Numbered from the stretch's first letter, positions 11,391-23,065 are shown. The stretch: 64,000 bases of DNA from Guadua angustifolia (GCA_036346375.1 CM070515.1:14220423-14284422); one strand, 5' to 3'. Numbers and translations are program-made. Notes: generated by a model not told the origin, from the sequence alone.

Positions 11391-11719
11391 CTTTTTTTTG
11401 TGATTTTTGGTGCGATATGATCCATTTTTTTAGGTTACTATCACTAGTTTTATTACAAGGCGATGATATAATGACCAAAAAAATTTTGCTTTCCACTTTT
11501 AAATCCTTCGTTGCTTCACCAATAGTATTAACGTGAAGCTAGCCCTTTTCCTATTGGATTTTGGTATTTTGAAGACAATAACAAATAGAAGCTATACAAT
11601 TTGATCCTTGAGTCTGAAGTACTGAACCCAATAACAATGCACTATCCTTGAAGCTCATGCACCAAAAGTCAAGCATCTGGAATTCTGCATTGAGGGGTTC
11701 TCGTAGATATGAACAATAT

Positions 11720-11779
11720 TTTTTTTTTTAGATAAAGGAAACAATCCGGCCTCCTCGCATAAGAACGAATGCGGCCCAC
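11720..11779 (-). mobile_element. 60-bp retroposed insert with 15-bp target duplication and poly(A)
   Basis: The perfect 15-bp direct repeat AGATATGAACAATAT lies at 11705-11719 and 11780-11794. The sequence between reads, on the minus strand, as about 50 bases (GTGGGCCGCATTCGTTC...) ending in a run of ten A. A long target duplication plus a poly(A) end is the signature of LINE-mediated retroposition. The insert is probably a severely 5'-truncated LINE or SINE tail. Confidence 0.7.
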
Positions 11780-12019
11780 AGATATGAACAATATGGACAT
11801 CGCTATCCTTGATCAGCAGTCTTCAAAACTATCCTTGATCATTGTATTTATATTGTACAAATAACAATTTAGATACACCAACAACTAATTTTCCAGAAAA
11901 CCAGCTCGACATATTTCAACAGGATTAATTAATTCTTCTCTCAGAGCTCTCTAAATTTGATGAAGCCATCCGACCATGAAGTGGTCAAGACTAAGAACAT
12001 AGGAGGTTGGGATGGTAGT

Positions 12020-13200
12020 GTTAGTTTTAGGGACTGTTTGGGATGGTCTCATTTTCGGCTTCTTGTCTCTAGAAGCCAGAAGTTGTCCCAAATAATTAGC
12101 TTTTCTGCTGTTGGAAGCTGAAAGGCAATAACCCATTTATATTAGGAGAAGTTGAAAAGCAACCTAAGGTGACTTTCCACGGCTTTGACAAATTGAGATT
12201 CCGACTTTGGCCATAAAGTTGAGTAGAAATTACGCACCCTATGCCAGGTATAAAAGCTCGCTCCCTTCCTCTCCCGCTTTCTCCCACCCACCCATGCCCT
12301 TGCGCTACCTCTCATTGCTCCTCCAGTACGTCCTCCCTCCGTCCGAAACCCTCTCCACCCTTCGAGCACTCCCACCGATGCCGTCCTCCACTCACAGTCG
12401 TTGTCCTCCTCCTGACGAGCACTCTCATCGACGTCATCCTTTGCCCGCAGATCTTGCTTGGCAACAGCCTTCTCCTGCCAGCTCCCTCTTCCGCCCGTAT
12501 ATCTTGGTCGGTCGTCGTCCACGTCGCCGGTAATCGAAGAAACCTTCATCGCCCCATTCTCGAACTCCACCACAAAATTCGTCGACACGCCTCCACCATT
12601 CCCAAATTCTTTCCACAACTAGCTTCTAGATCTTCTAGTGATGCTCATAGACATCCTTTCCCCTTCTCGTTTGTAGCCAGTCGCTACACCGCCGCCAGAG
12701 CTCACCGCATGCTGCCATCGACATTCCTGCCATTCCGCTACGTTACAGGCCAAGCCACCCACGTCACCAGCTTTGCCTTAGTCCCAAGAGTATGGCCCAT
12801 TCGTGACAGTTTATACACAGTTTCTACTTAAAAGAAAAGCAGATTGTCTGTCGAATGGGAGGATTCTAGACAGCTTCTCTCCCATAATTAGAATCTAATT
12901 TGTACACAGAATCAGAAACTGTCACCCACCTGATTATGTGGGTTCTGACTTAGATTCTGCGAGTTCTGTCTCCCAGGAGTCATTGCAGGCACAAGGGATT
13001 CCGCCGTCGTTCCTAGGCCCCTCCACCACCCTCATCCATTCATCTGTCACAGACGCCAATCAACAATCAGTACAGACAATCAGGATTGTCGAATGACTAG
13101 ATTCTCCGGTCAGCAGATTCTTCAGACAGCCGCCTCTTCGGACAGCTGACTATAATCCAGAATCTGTACAATCAAAAGCTGTTCCAAAAGAGGCCTATGT
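12020..13200. mobile_element. Probable composite DNA-transposon region with a GC-rich core
   Basis: The left part (about 12027) begins TAGGGACTGTTTGGGATGG. The right part ends in a segment whose reverse complement begins TAGGCCTCTTTTGGAACAGC; both resemble hAT-type MITE termini with the TTTGG core. Between them, 12240-12830 is GC-rich and open on both strands but shows no domain I recognise, and 12830-13190 has recurring AGATTCTG/GACAGC words on both strands. Borders and family are uncertain; no target duplication was found. Confidence 0.35.
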
Positions 13201-13490
13201 ATATTCCGTGTCTCTTCATACAACCTAGTCGCCTGTGGTTCACCACTACCGTGAAGCCCCACTGCGCCTGTTGACCTCGTCGCAGTATACATACCTCCGG
13301 TCATCCCTGCGCAAACAGAGGTCACCAACGGCCTCACTGTGGCTAGGCACAGCTCATGCATCCAGTGGCCTGACCTTTCCATCACCAAAGCTCGTAGCTG
13401 CTTAGCTAGACCGTACCGCACGCCAAGTGTTCGATGCCAGTCCCCACCTGGTCAAGAGTGGGAGGGGATTTAGAATGCCCAATAATGTTA

Positions 13491-14769
13491 GGCGGTGACT
13501 AGGAGTCAGACGTCCGATGGGAGCATCGGACGCATCATCACAACATTCTTTAACATGTGTGTAACATTTGTAATCAATGTTTGCAACAAAATATAAAATA
13601 ATGGTGGTAATGTTGAGAAAAAAATATAAATTGGATGAAACCATGAGTATAGAACATAGCTGGATTTTAAAATGGTTCAGACATTGTCATAAAAGAAAGT
13701 TACAAAAATATAACACTTCAACATTTAAAAAGAATGGTTGCAACATTTTACAGATGCTCGTGCAATATTTTTTAACATGTGTGAAACATTTGTAATCACC
13801 GCTTGCAACATTTGTAATCTCCTGTGATTCAACATATAAGATCTCGTACACAACAATCAATGATAACTGCTGCAACAAATCTAAAACACAGTTGCAACAA
13901 AACTGAAAAAAGATGCAACGATTTCCTCGGTGCAACAATTCAACATCTCTTATGCAACAAAACATAAACATTGATGCAACAAGTCAAAATACAGATTGCA
14001 ACAAATACCTCTTGCACAGACTTTGTGAAGAGATATTACAACAAAATCAAACACTTCACACAATAATTAGGAAAACATGCTGCAACAATTTAGATACATA
14101 TCTGCAACATGTGTAACAAAATAAGGAGGACGTGCATGTGGTGGCGACGACGATTGACTCGGTGCCTCATCTCTACACTCCACCCCCACATTATCGTTTC
14201 ATCATCAGCTCTCTGGTCGTTATCCACCGCCGCACGCCTCCTTTCCCACTCCTCTGGCTCGCTAGATCCGGGAAGCTCTACCCGCTCCTCAGAAAGGATA
14301 GAGCTTCAGCAATGGAGTGAATCACTCCTGGCTAGCAGCAGCCATCTGCCGCCCCTGCCTTCTCTAAACTCAATCCCACTAGATCTGACAAGCTCTCACC
14401 ATGGATGCAGCAGAGGCCGAGCTAGCGTTGTCGGTGCCTGTGCCTCAATAGCAACCCAAGTCAGGAAAGCTTAGCCCGTTTCGATAGCAGTGACGGCGTC
14501 GCCTGTGGAGTCCGCACTTTTTCATGGAGGGGCTTACCAGTATAGTTTTGGTTTGGCCAGAGCATTTGTTGCTGGATCAAGCTACTGCCATGCACTAGGA
14601 GACGGTAGAGTGGAAGAAATTATTGGGCATGTGGGGGAGAAGGCGACAGAGGCAAAGTGTTAGAAACGGGGAGAGATGGCGTGATGTCAACACAATGAAG
14701 GATTTGAACCGTGTATGAAGCGTCCGCGGCTTGGCGCTTACATCGGACGCATGGTGGATAGCAATTCCC
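13491..14769. mobile_element. Mutator-like element, 1,279 bp, perfect 9-bp target duplication
   Basis: It is flanked by ATAATGTTA at 13482-13490 and 14770-14778. The termini GGCGGTGACTAGGAGTCAGA and, on the other strand, GGGAATTGCTATCCACCATG are imperfect but converge on a shared CGTCCGATG a few bases in. The interior is AT-rich with many CAACA/TGCAAC words, followed by a GC-rich part (14150-14480) open on the + strand without a recognisable domain; this could be captured host DNA. There is no transposase, so it is non-autonomous. Confidence 0.75.
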
Positions 14770-14882
14770 ATAATGTTATGGTTAGTGCTTTCCTAGGTTA
14801 AGTTACGGTTTTAGGGTTACACCGAACTTTGTTTCCATCTTTGAGCCAATTATCGTCTCTCTTTCTCTCTTGTTTCTTCATA

Positions 14883-15290
14883 GGGTTTTGATAAACATCA
14901 CCCGGATGTTTTTTTTGCTAAAATCACCCAAATTTGGGAGCCTTTTGCAACATTTTTGTTCAACTCTAGCAACATTTTTTTCCGATGCGTGCAACATTTT
15001 TTTTCAACTCTTGCAACATCTGATTACTGTGCCGCATTTCTACTGTTGTCGAAGGAAAATGTTGTACGCGTTGGAAAAAATGTTGCATCCGTAGAGGAAA
15101 AATGTTGCAACGCGTCAGAAAAAAAAATGTTGCAAGCGTTGAACAAAAATGTTGCAAGAGGCTCCCAAATTTCAGACGCGTTGCAACGTTCTTTTCCTAC
15201 GTGTGCAACATTTTTTTCCAATACGTGCAACATCCGGAAATTTGGCTGATTTTTTTTAAGAAAACATCCGAGTGATTCCTAGACACACCC
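14883..15290. mobile_element. Mutator-like MITE, 408 bp, perfect 9-bp target duplication
   Basis: The flanks TTCTTCATA (14874-14882 and 15291-15299) are identical. The termini GGGTTTTGATAAACATCACC and, on the other strand, GGGTGTGTCTAGGAATCACT align and share the CGGATGTTTT core. The interior is a long imperfect palindrome built from GTTGCAACATTTTT-type words. It is the short relative of the elements at 3302 and 13491. Confidence 0.8.
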
Positions 15291-15330
15291 TTCTTCATAT
15301 TAACGGATATACACGAGATCAAAGCAAGAA

Positions 15331-15331
<1 letters not shown>

Positions 15332-15416
<85 letters not shown>
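15332..15416. repeat. Compound microsatellite (CA)n(TA)n
   Basis: About 25 CA units run directly into about 18 TA units. Such arrays are hypervariable in length between accessions. Confidence 0.95.
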
Positions 15417-15422
<6 letters not shown>

Positions 15423-15750
15423 GTATTTACTACTTGATGAGGACCACATATACATAACATTTACTTATATAATACTGGGCAATTATTAATGTACTACGTT
15501 TCATCTTTAGATTTACATTTGTATGTCATGTACAAAAAAAAATCCACTCATATTTTCTTCAAATGGAATCAAACAAACCATCATTTAACTCATGGGCATT
15601 TCAAACATTTACCAACTCAGAACAACCAATCAGTTTGCCTAATAGTTAGGTTACCAAACACCCAATCTCTTTAGTCCAGCTGTTCAGTCGTGCAAAATTT
15701 CACCCATGCAGCTAGCTAGAAGCTGCCTCTCTAAAAAGCTACAGCCATGC

Positions 15751-18700
15751 TTAACACGACCTCGGTAGTCTCTCGTGAGGAAGTTCAGGCTGGTGCTGAA
15801 CCCAGGAATGGTATTCTCTGAGCAGTTGCTCACCCAGCATGGGAACAAGCCTGTCCAATAGGCGTTGCATCAACCTGCTAAACATCCAGTGCCAAGGTTA
15901 AATCAGATACTAATGAAAGTTAACATTGATTCAGTCTCACAGTATAGAAATGGCACGAACTGAGGTAAGTGTTAGCCCATTAAGCATCTCGATGGGATTA
16001 CCAATCTTTTGAAAATTAGTTTTCATAAGCATTAGCTAGGTGAGCATTTGTATTCTCTTTGAAAGCATTGTCTTTACTAAAACTTTAGAAACTTCAAGGA
16101 TGTAGAGCCTTACAGGTTGCCTGGTTTCTCCACCACTGACAATGGAAGCAAACTGAATGACTTTGTGTGGCAACCCGCATAATTAACCCCTGGTAACAAT
16201 TATCACCCTAGAGTTAATTACGCAGATCTCAGCTACAGTGGCGAACCCAGGAAAAAATTATAGGTGAAGCAAGCTTGAAGTATGTACACACTTGGGTATA
16301 AATTTGTTGAGCTATGCCCTACCTATGGGCTAAATTTGTTGGGCTATGCAGTATATATACACCTGGGTATAAGAGGCCTTGCAAATTGTAGGTGGGGCAG
16401 CAACCCAATCTGCCATATTGTTGGGTCCGCCCCTGCCTCAGCATAGCAACTAGCAAAACATTGGTATTTCGATGCTTTATTAGTTATTACACTGTAAACA
16501 GAGTATTGCAGCAGAATAATAATTAGAGACAGATAACGGAATCATTTATTACATTCCATTAGCTACGCATGACTATTGTACATATCTAAACCTTATATAA
16601 TAATATTACAACAAAGATACTCTTAACTTCCTATCTCCCGTCAACTGGTTAGCACAGGAAAATGGACGACTAATACTACTACTACTCCGGATAGTAATAG
16701 TAGTAATAGCCATCCTCTGGTAGGTCCTGCTCCTAGGAATTGTCCTCCAGCCATGCCTCTGAGGATTGTCCAAGGACCTCACCGTTTAAGAAAAGGAAGG
16801 GTTAAGAAAGGGTGAATACGAAGTACTCAGCAAGCAATAGTATATAAATGCAGTAAATGATTTTCCTCCCAATTTAATCTACCAACTCTAACTTCGATTC
16901 ACCCCAAGACTAACTTTTCCAAAATACTCTTATTACAGGAATTAAGTTTTAGTTTAAAAAGGGGGTTGATTTTATATTTTTAGAAAATTCTACTAACACC
17001 GTATATAAGATAGCCAAAACTGTCCATAGTCTCCAATCCAGGAGACTGGCTTAAATTTAAGATTTACCCTGCACAGATTTGTATCATTTTACCCATAGTG
17101 ATATCCACAAGAGATGCCCCAGAACGTTTATCGCTACTCTAATATTAGTTCTCCACCCTGCACTTCGAGTTTGTAACACCTATCCCAGACTGCCACACAA
17201 CTCTAAGACACAGTTGTACTCCCTCTCAACCAGGGGTACAACAATGGCTTTAAATATACCGCTATCCAATTGGTCCCACACCTTTGGGGCATACCGGCCT
17301 TTCCCAAAGAGCACCCTTTATACTTACCCAATGTAGAGAGCTATAATACATTTGTAGGACAACCTTTTCTAGCCGATTTTACACACCATGGTTGATACTA
17401 GATTTATGGCTCATTGCCCAAGTGTTGGTTTGTTAAAAACTTATATTATAGCCCATGTAGAGGACCCCGCCGGTCTACATCCTTCTCATCGGTGTCCTCT
17501 ACCCTTCTATATTAGACATATGCCAAAGGCTCTATTCATTGGATGAGCCAAATAAATTACCAACATCAATTTATCAATCCATCCATCCATTTTCCAATCA
17601 ATTCTTTCCAACCGCATCCAATTTAATGCTTTCATTAAAATTTAAAAGTAAGCATTTCCATGCAATGCAGTGATGATACAGGTAATTACATAAAAGCAGT
17701 AAAAAATCCTTTAATAAAACATGATCAAAGGAAAACTTGCTTGGAATATACTTTAAAGGTATGACCTCGCTCGAAGACAGGTTCTGACTATTGGGCGGGT
17801 TCTGGTCTTGTCCTGAAAATTTATAATCTATTAATCTACAGCCAATTATTAAGTATGAGTTAAGTGTCCAACTAGTCCAATATCTACATGCTCATTTTAT
17901 AGACCTGATGGTTTCTATTTAGATGCCATGCATGCTCTATTTTTATAATTACTAATTAGTGACTTAATGCCACTAATGTTGTTATTTCCTGGTTTTATAT
18001 GTATGCATGCATATCCAATTTTATAATTAATCACTAATCATCTAATGCAATAGATGCTATTCTTGACAAACTACATACAACTAATCTATTCATTTTTCGA
18101 AATTTCCTCACTTTTCTCCTTTTCTTCTCTCTTCTTTCCTTTCCTTTTCTTCCTTTCTTCTTTTTTCCTTTTCTTTTCTCTACCTTCTCCTTTTCTTCTT
18201 GAACTCAGCCTCTCCTCTCCTCTCCTTATTCCTCTCGGTCCTTCTCTAGACCGAGGCCTCCTAGCGACTTCCTCCTCCCAGTGCCGCCTCTCTCCACCGC
18301 GCGGCCGTGCTCCTCCTCCGCAGGCGCCGCCTCCTCCCTTCCTGCTGGCGACGCCTCCTTCCCTCACTGTCGCTCGGCCGTCCCCCTCGAGCTCTTCTCC
18401 TGGCCGGCGCAAAAGCTACATCCCCCTTCCCCTATGAGCTAAGTTTCCTCTACCCCATCTATTTGCTCTAGCTATTGGTCTCTAGAATTAGTTGCTATAC
18501 TACTAGATCTATGCATGCACAGCTAAACTAGGCTATTACGTATTTGATTTCTTGTGGTTTGGTTTTGCAACACTTGCTACTAGGGTTAGGGTTGATGAAG
18601 AGGTAGCCGAATCTTGACCCTTCTTGCTTAGCCTCCTACTTCGATACTGCATGACTTTCTCCTCCTCCTAGTTCTTGGCTCCTTGATCTCTCTCTATCTC

Positions 18701-20576
18701 TCGGCTTGGTTGCGGTTTTGGTTGGATCCTTGACTGGAAGGTGAGAAAGGGAGCAATAGCATGGTTGATGTCCCTCCTGAGTTTCACTTCTTGACCAACT
18801 TCCTTCTGCCTCCTGAATGATCTAGATGGCCACCTCTTCTTGATTGCTTGCGGCTGAAGAAGAATGGCTGTGGGTGACTGGATCTAGCAATGGCATTGTT
18901 GTTTATTGGCTTTCGGTTGGGGAAAGTAAAGGAGAGATGCAATGCTGCCTTGGTTTTGAGAGATTTCAGTTTTCGACACCTTTAAAATTCGTTTTTTCGA
19001 TATTTGACACCCTGGCCCACTGTCAGTAACTCAGATGGACCCACATGTTATACACAGAGCCGAAGAGGCGCATGAATTGAGTGTCATTTTCTGAAATTTC
19101 AGGTTGGGGTTTTGGAGAATGACTGAGGGGTAAACCTCTCTCTCATTGCTAGCACTCTTATCCCATTACTGCTCATCTTTACCATTTTGTCCTTAACCTC
19201 ACTCTTGCGACAAAAGGGTATGTTGGTCCTTTCACAATTTATGCATGCATACAGACATGCTGCTTTTGCTTAAGACTATGACTACTGCTGATGCACAACA
19301 TGAAAAGGTCTTGCTGTTCATTAGATTAACTAATGCTCATGCTTAAAACTGATGATCATTGCTTATGCTTTATTATAAGGATTATTCTTAAGAATGATAA
19401 TGTGATGATTTATGCCATGATTATGCTTAACGATGGGATGACTTGGGGAGGGTCCTCACACTTTGGGTACACCTGCAATCAACAGAAGAATTTCAAGGTT
19501 CGTTGGAACGAAAATCATGTCATCTCTGGGAGGGTAATTGTCAACTAAACATCTCTTAGTGCCATGCATCAGAAGGAAAATTTTACAATACAAAAATGGT
19601 GAAATTGTAAGACCATATAGATGTTGTATTGTGTTACTGAATTGAATGCATACCTCCAGAGTAACCTCCAAATTGACATCAATGTCCAAGCATGGCTCCT
19701 CATCATTGTCTACCCATGTTATATGGTCCCTCATAAACACTGAAAACATCCAATGCTTTATCTCAGACACAACTTCTTTGCAAAACATATGTTCAGACTT
19801 AAGGGTAATGGAGTGTAATTCCAACAAAAAATGGGTAATGGTATACAAGCACAACTCAAAGATTTAGCAGAACAACTAGCTGATGGTGAAGACATTATTG
19901 CAGAGGCATCATATGTCTGAAAATTGTAAAGAATCTTACATAACTAAAATTGATAACACTATTGCACCAACAGAGAGCAAATGCTTGTGAAGACTATCAA
20001 TTGTTAACAAAGAAAGAAATTAAGCAGGATCTGAACAGTATCTGAAAAGAGTTCATTCTGCTGCTCAATTGAACCTAAACCTCAAACTGGCTCCACGATT
20101 AAACAAGACACTAATCAGCGATCATTAATTTGCATCACAAGGAGGGCAAATGAGCCATCAAAGCACCATTAGTTACCCTGCAGGAGAGCATCTCGACGGT
20201 CCAGTTGGGTCAGGGTGGCGTGGAGGTCGAGAACCGGGGTGACCTGGAACCCCAGGAAGCCGATGCGGTGCAGTGTGCACCTGAACGTGTTGGGCTCCGA
20301 CTCCACCGGCGCGAAGCTCTGCAGTGCCCTGATGTTGAGGAGGGACTCCATGCTGGCGGGGTGCCGCAGGAACTCGCCGATGCCGCCGCCGTTCAGCACG
20401 TCCAGAAGCATGTTGCTCTCCTGCCGCCTCGCTGACAGACAGGCCCGCCTTCCTGCTCGTGTCCTTGTTGATACAAACTGGTCGTCCTCATCGTCGTCGT
20501 CGGCGGCGGCGGTATTGCTACATGCCACTGTGGTTCGCCATGACCGGCTAATACACTTCCTCGATCTTGCTTTCAT
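15751..20576 (-). CDS. DUF1997 family protein, four exons
   Basis: Minus-strand exons joined by splice signals with closing phase: 20576-20177, 19775-19654, 16160-16114 and 15874-15751 (TAA 15751-15753), giving about 230 residues. Exon 1 encodes a basic/acidic N-terminus (R/K/S-rich, then AAADDDDEDD) and the conserved start of the domain (ESLLNIRALQSFAPVE, NTFRCTLHRIGFLGFQVTPV). Exon 2 gives LDIDVNLEVTLE. The 47-base exon 3 gives FSLLPLSVVEKPGN. Exon 4 gives MQRLLDRLVPMLGEQLLREY and WVQ. This order (lipid-binding-like beta sheet, 'P...VE..GN', terminal amphipathic helix) is that of plant DUF1997 proteins, whose biochemical role is unknown and which are often plastid-targeted. The starts of exons 2 and 3 are the least certain; exon 3 may miss a few residues. 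Intron 2 is 3.5 kb and filled with transposon DNA. Confidence 0.75.
16236..16435. mobile_element. hAT-like MITE, about 200 bp, in DUF1997 intron 2
   Basis: The left end CAGTGGCGAACCCAGGAAA and, on the other strand, right end CAGGGGCGGACCCAACAAT form inverted termini of the same type as the element at 5564. The flanks CTCAGCTA and CCTCAGCA share the core CTCAGC, suggesting a decayed 8-bp duplication. The interior has a repeated GGGCTAAATTTGTTGGGCTATG-like motif. Confidence 0.65.
16440..18960. mobile_element. LTR-like transposon remnant in DUF1997 intron 2
   Basis: This segment shares a motif order with the long LTR at 40683-44315: a GGTGAATACGAAGTACTCAGC-type motif followed by TATAAATGCAG, then 'ACCCATAGTGATATCCAC'-type text, then a pyrimidine-rich tract (18090-18230) and a GC-rich block (18240-18420). 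No termini or target duplication were identified. It is probably a degraded, possibly partial gypsy LTR. Confidence 0.4.
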
Positions 20577-22350
20577 GGATCGGCTACTACTGCTGCTGCT
20601 GCCCTGATGATGTGGGGATTTGTCAGTGCTTGAAAGAAAGAAGAAGGTTTGGTTGCTGCTGTGCCTCTCATTCCATCGTCAACTTCTTGGCTGCTGCAGC
20701 TTTAACTGTACATGGACATGGAGTGAAAGGAGCTCAGGGGAGGAGAGAAAGGAGAGGCAAAGGTGCCAGCCACTGAGCTTATCATGTTTTACCCATCTCT
20801 CTTTTTTGTACTATCTCTAATCATCCACGGTTGCTCACACCAACGTATTGTTCATGGCCTGCTTTGCTGGCCTCTCTTGTATGGTGTGTCACCGGTGTGT
20901 GTTAGGTCCATTACGATCGTAAAATTATTTTCACATTTATGCACGAACTAATATATTTGCTATGAAATTTCTACGTTTGAAACAGATATCTAACCTTTTT
21001 TCCTTGTTAACAATAGCAACATTAATAATGCATGCATCTTAGGGCCTACGTATATGACATAGTTTGGTGATTAAACTTGCTGTCTCAAGATGCCATTAAT
21101 TGCTTCGAGCTAGGCTGCTAACGGTACTCTAGAAAGTTAATCCATATTTACATACACCTTAATCATAGAAACTTCAACAGGAATATTTGAACTTAAAAAT
21201 ATCATAATTAGTTTATTTACTAGTTATAGGGTCCTGTACCAAAATACACTCGTGACCATTGGATTTGGATCTTGACGTCTATACGCTTCCATTGGCGCCA
21301 AAAAACATGAAGTAGGGTTTATCGGCCACAACACACATGACGAACACCGGGTTCTGCGGTTCAAAGCGTGTTAACTAATTTGATCCTGCAATCGATAAGA
21401 AAAATATAAAATACGTTCAAAACCGATCTTTTAGATCAATTGGCTTAGATCTAATCAGCTAAAAAACCAACCAAATCACGGATAACTGATAGGTCTAATT
21501 AGCTGATTAGGGCTAATCAGGGGATAAAGGCAAATCGACTCTGAAAAAGACGATGCGCAACAAGATCGGAGAAAATCAAACTTGATGGACATAACAGAAG
21601 ATGATCAACAATCGGTGATGCGCAACTTTGTTGATCAAATCTTGTAACAGTTACAAGAGTCTAAATTACAAACAGCTACTCCTAGTCGACAAGAAAAGTA
21701 AAAGCAGTGTTTGTTGATTGGATTGTGTTGTTGTTTTTGCCTACCTATATCCATTTTTTATACTCATCAGTTGACCGTGTCCTACTACAACACATTACAA
21801 AGCATGATCCAAATCAACCCCAATCCGACGGTTTTTCCTTAAAGTCCTTACCGCAACCAAATATCTTTGGATCCTTCCATATCACCCACCAGTTACAATA
21901 CGTTGACTCCGTCTTGCCGATTTTGACCACACTTGCTAAATTTTAGTGCAAACAGTTTTCAAGAAAAAAAAGATCTTGACGTGTAATCGGTGACCTAAGT
22001 GTTTATATAAGCAGGTTCTTTCTTGTGTTGATAATGCAATAGTATACTCTACTGGGAATTGCTAATTTGAGCATGCTCTCGTTAAATCTTTGGGTGAGAA
22101 CGTACTCTTGTTGTGACAAATGGCAGCACTTCCTTCCTTCCTCACTTCCATTCTCTCTCAAGGGCTCTCTCATCGCGACACTTATGCATCTCTTTCATCC
22201 CCTTTCTCTCTCATTCCCTTCCTCTTAGACTCAAAATAATTTTTATTTTCAAAATATCCCTTAAGTTTTTTAAAAAGAAGTGTTCTTAGCCACTTTTGAA
22301 AGTTTTTTGAATCGAAACTTATCGAACCAAACATTTTTTCAAGGGAGATT
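20577..22350. other. Upstream region of the DUF1997 gene and intergenic DNA
   Basis: The first 200 bases on the minus strand are the probable promoter and leader of the DUF1997 gene. From about 20900 to 22300 the DNA is AT-rich with no domain-bearing frame. Confidence 0.4.
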
Positions 22351-22465
22351 TAGATATTTGCCACTCTTCAATTTCAAACTTCGACGCCATGTACAAATCA
22401 TGCCACTGGAGTGGCATTTTTTGTACATGGCGTCGAATTTTCACGTTGAAGGGTGGCAAATATCC
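22351..22465. repeat. Near-perfect 55-bp inverted repeat (hairpin)
   Basis: The left arm TAGATATTTGCCACTCTTCA...TTCGACGCCATGTACAAA pairs with the right arm TTTGTACATGGCGTCGAA...TTGAAGGGTGGCAAATATCC. The centre is TGCCACTGGAGTGGCA, so the loop is only about four bases. The arms differ at only a handful of positions. A transcript would fold into a long hairpin. It may be a small foldback MITE or a small-RNA precursor. Confidence 0.8.
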
Positions 22466-22479
22466 AATTAATTCTTTTT

Positions 22480-22760
22480 TTTTCAATCAAAACTTTTCAA
22501 ACCGAAAGTTTTTTTGCATTGAAAGTTTTTGGAGTTAAAACTCTTTGGTTTGAAATTTTTTGAGTTGAAACTTTTCGATTTGAGAATTTTTTATTTAAAT
22601 TTTTTGAGTTGAAACTTTATAATTTGAAAATTTTTGAGTTGAAACTTTTTATTTGAATTTTTTTGAAACTTTTTGATTTGAAAATTTTTAGTTGATTTTT
22701 TTCGAGTTGAAACTTCCTATTTAATATTTTCAAAAGTTAAAATTATCTAATTTGTAATTT
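22480..22760. repeat. Degenerate minisatellite, unit about 22-25 bp
   Basis: Ten or so imperfect copies of a GAGTTGAAACTTTTTGATTTG/AAAATTTTT unit follow each other directly. The array adjoins the hairpin at 22351-22465. Confidence 0.7.
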
Positions 22761-23037
22761 TTGTATTAGAGAGGAAGGATGGGAGGTGGGGGAAGTAAGC
22801 ATGAAAGAGAGAAGGGTGAATGTAGATGAAGAAAGTGACATATAGCATTTTAGAGTGTGTCCTTCAATATTTTTAGTTTGACGTCAACGCAAAGTAGTAG
22901 TATCCTGCTCCCTTGGTCCTAACATGTTTGACGTTTTAGCTCTTTGTGTTGGAATTAAGTACTGATATAAATTGACTGATCTGCCCCCTATTTAATTAAA
23001 CTGCCTTCTTGCTTTACTGTGTCTGCAACCCATTAAA

Positions 23038-23065
23038 CTAGTAGGAACCCCGCGCATTGCAGCGG
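23038..23065 (-). mobile_element. Helitron-like 3' terminus
   Basis: On the minus strand the sequence reads CCGCTGCAATGCGCGGGGTT...CTACTAG then T. This resembles grass Helitron 3' ends: a small GC-rich hairpin about ten bases before CTAG, inserted before T. The body would extend to higher coordinates; the 5' end was not found, so 23066-24014 is left as probable Helitron or intergenic DNA with no gene. Confidence 0.45.

Noticed and set aside
12241..12831. 196-codon + frame and 158-codon - frame as a gene
   Set aside because: Both strands are open, no conserved motif is visible and the block lies between transposon-like ends.
15489..15674. Small + frame after the microsatellite
   Set aside because: Short, AT-rich, no motif and no plausible promoter.
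18054..18437. Phe/Ser/Pro-rich 127-codon frame
   Set aside because: It is a translated pyrimidine-rich tract inside a transposon remnant in an intron.
22280..22471. 63-codon frame overlapping the hairpin
   Set aside because: It is a by-product of the inverted repeat; no coding signature.
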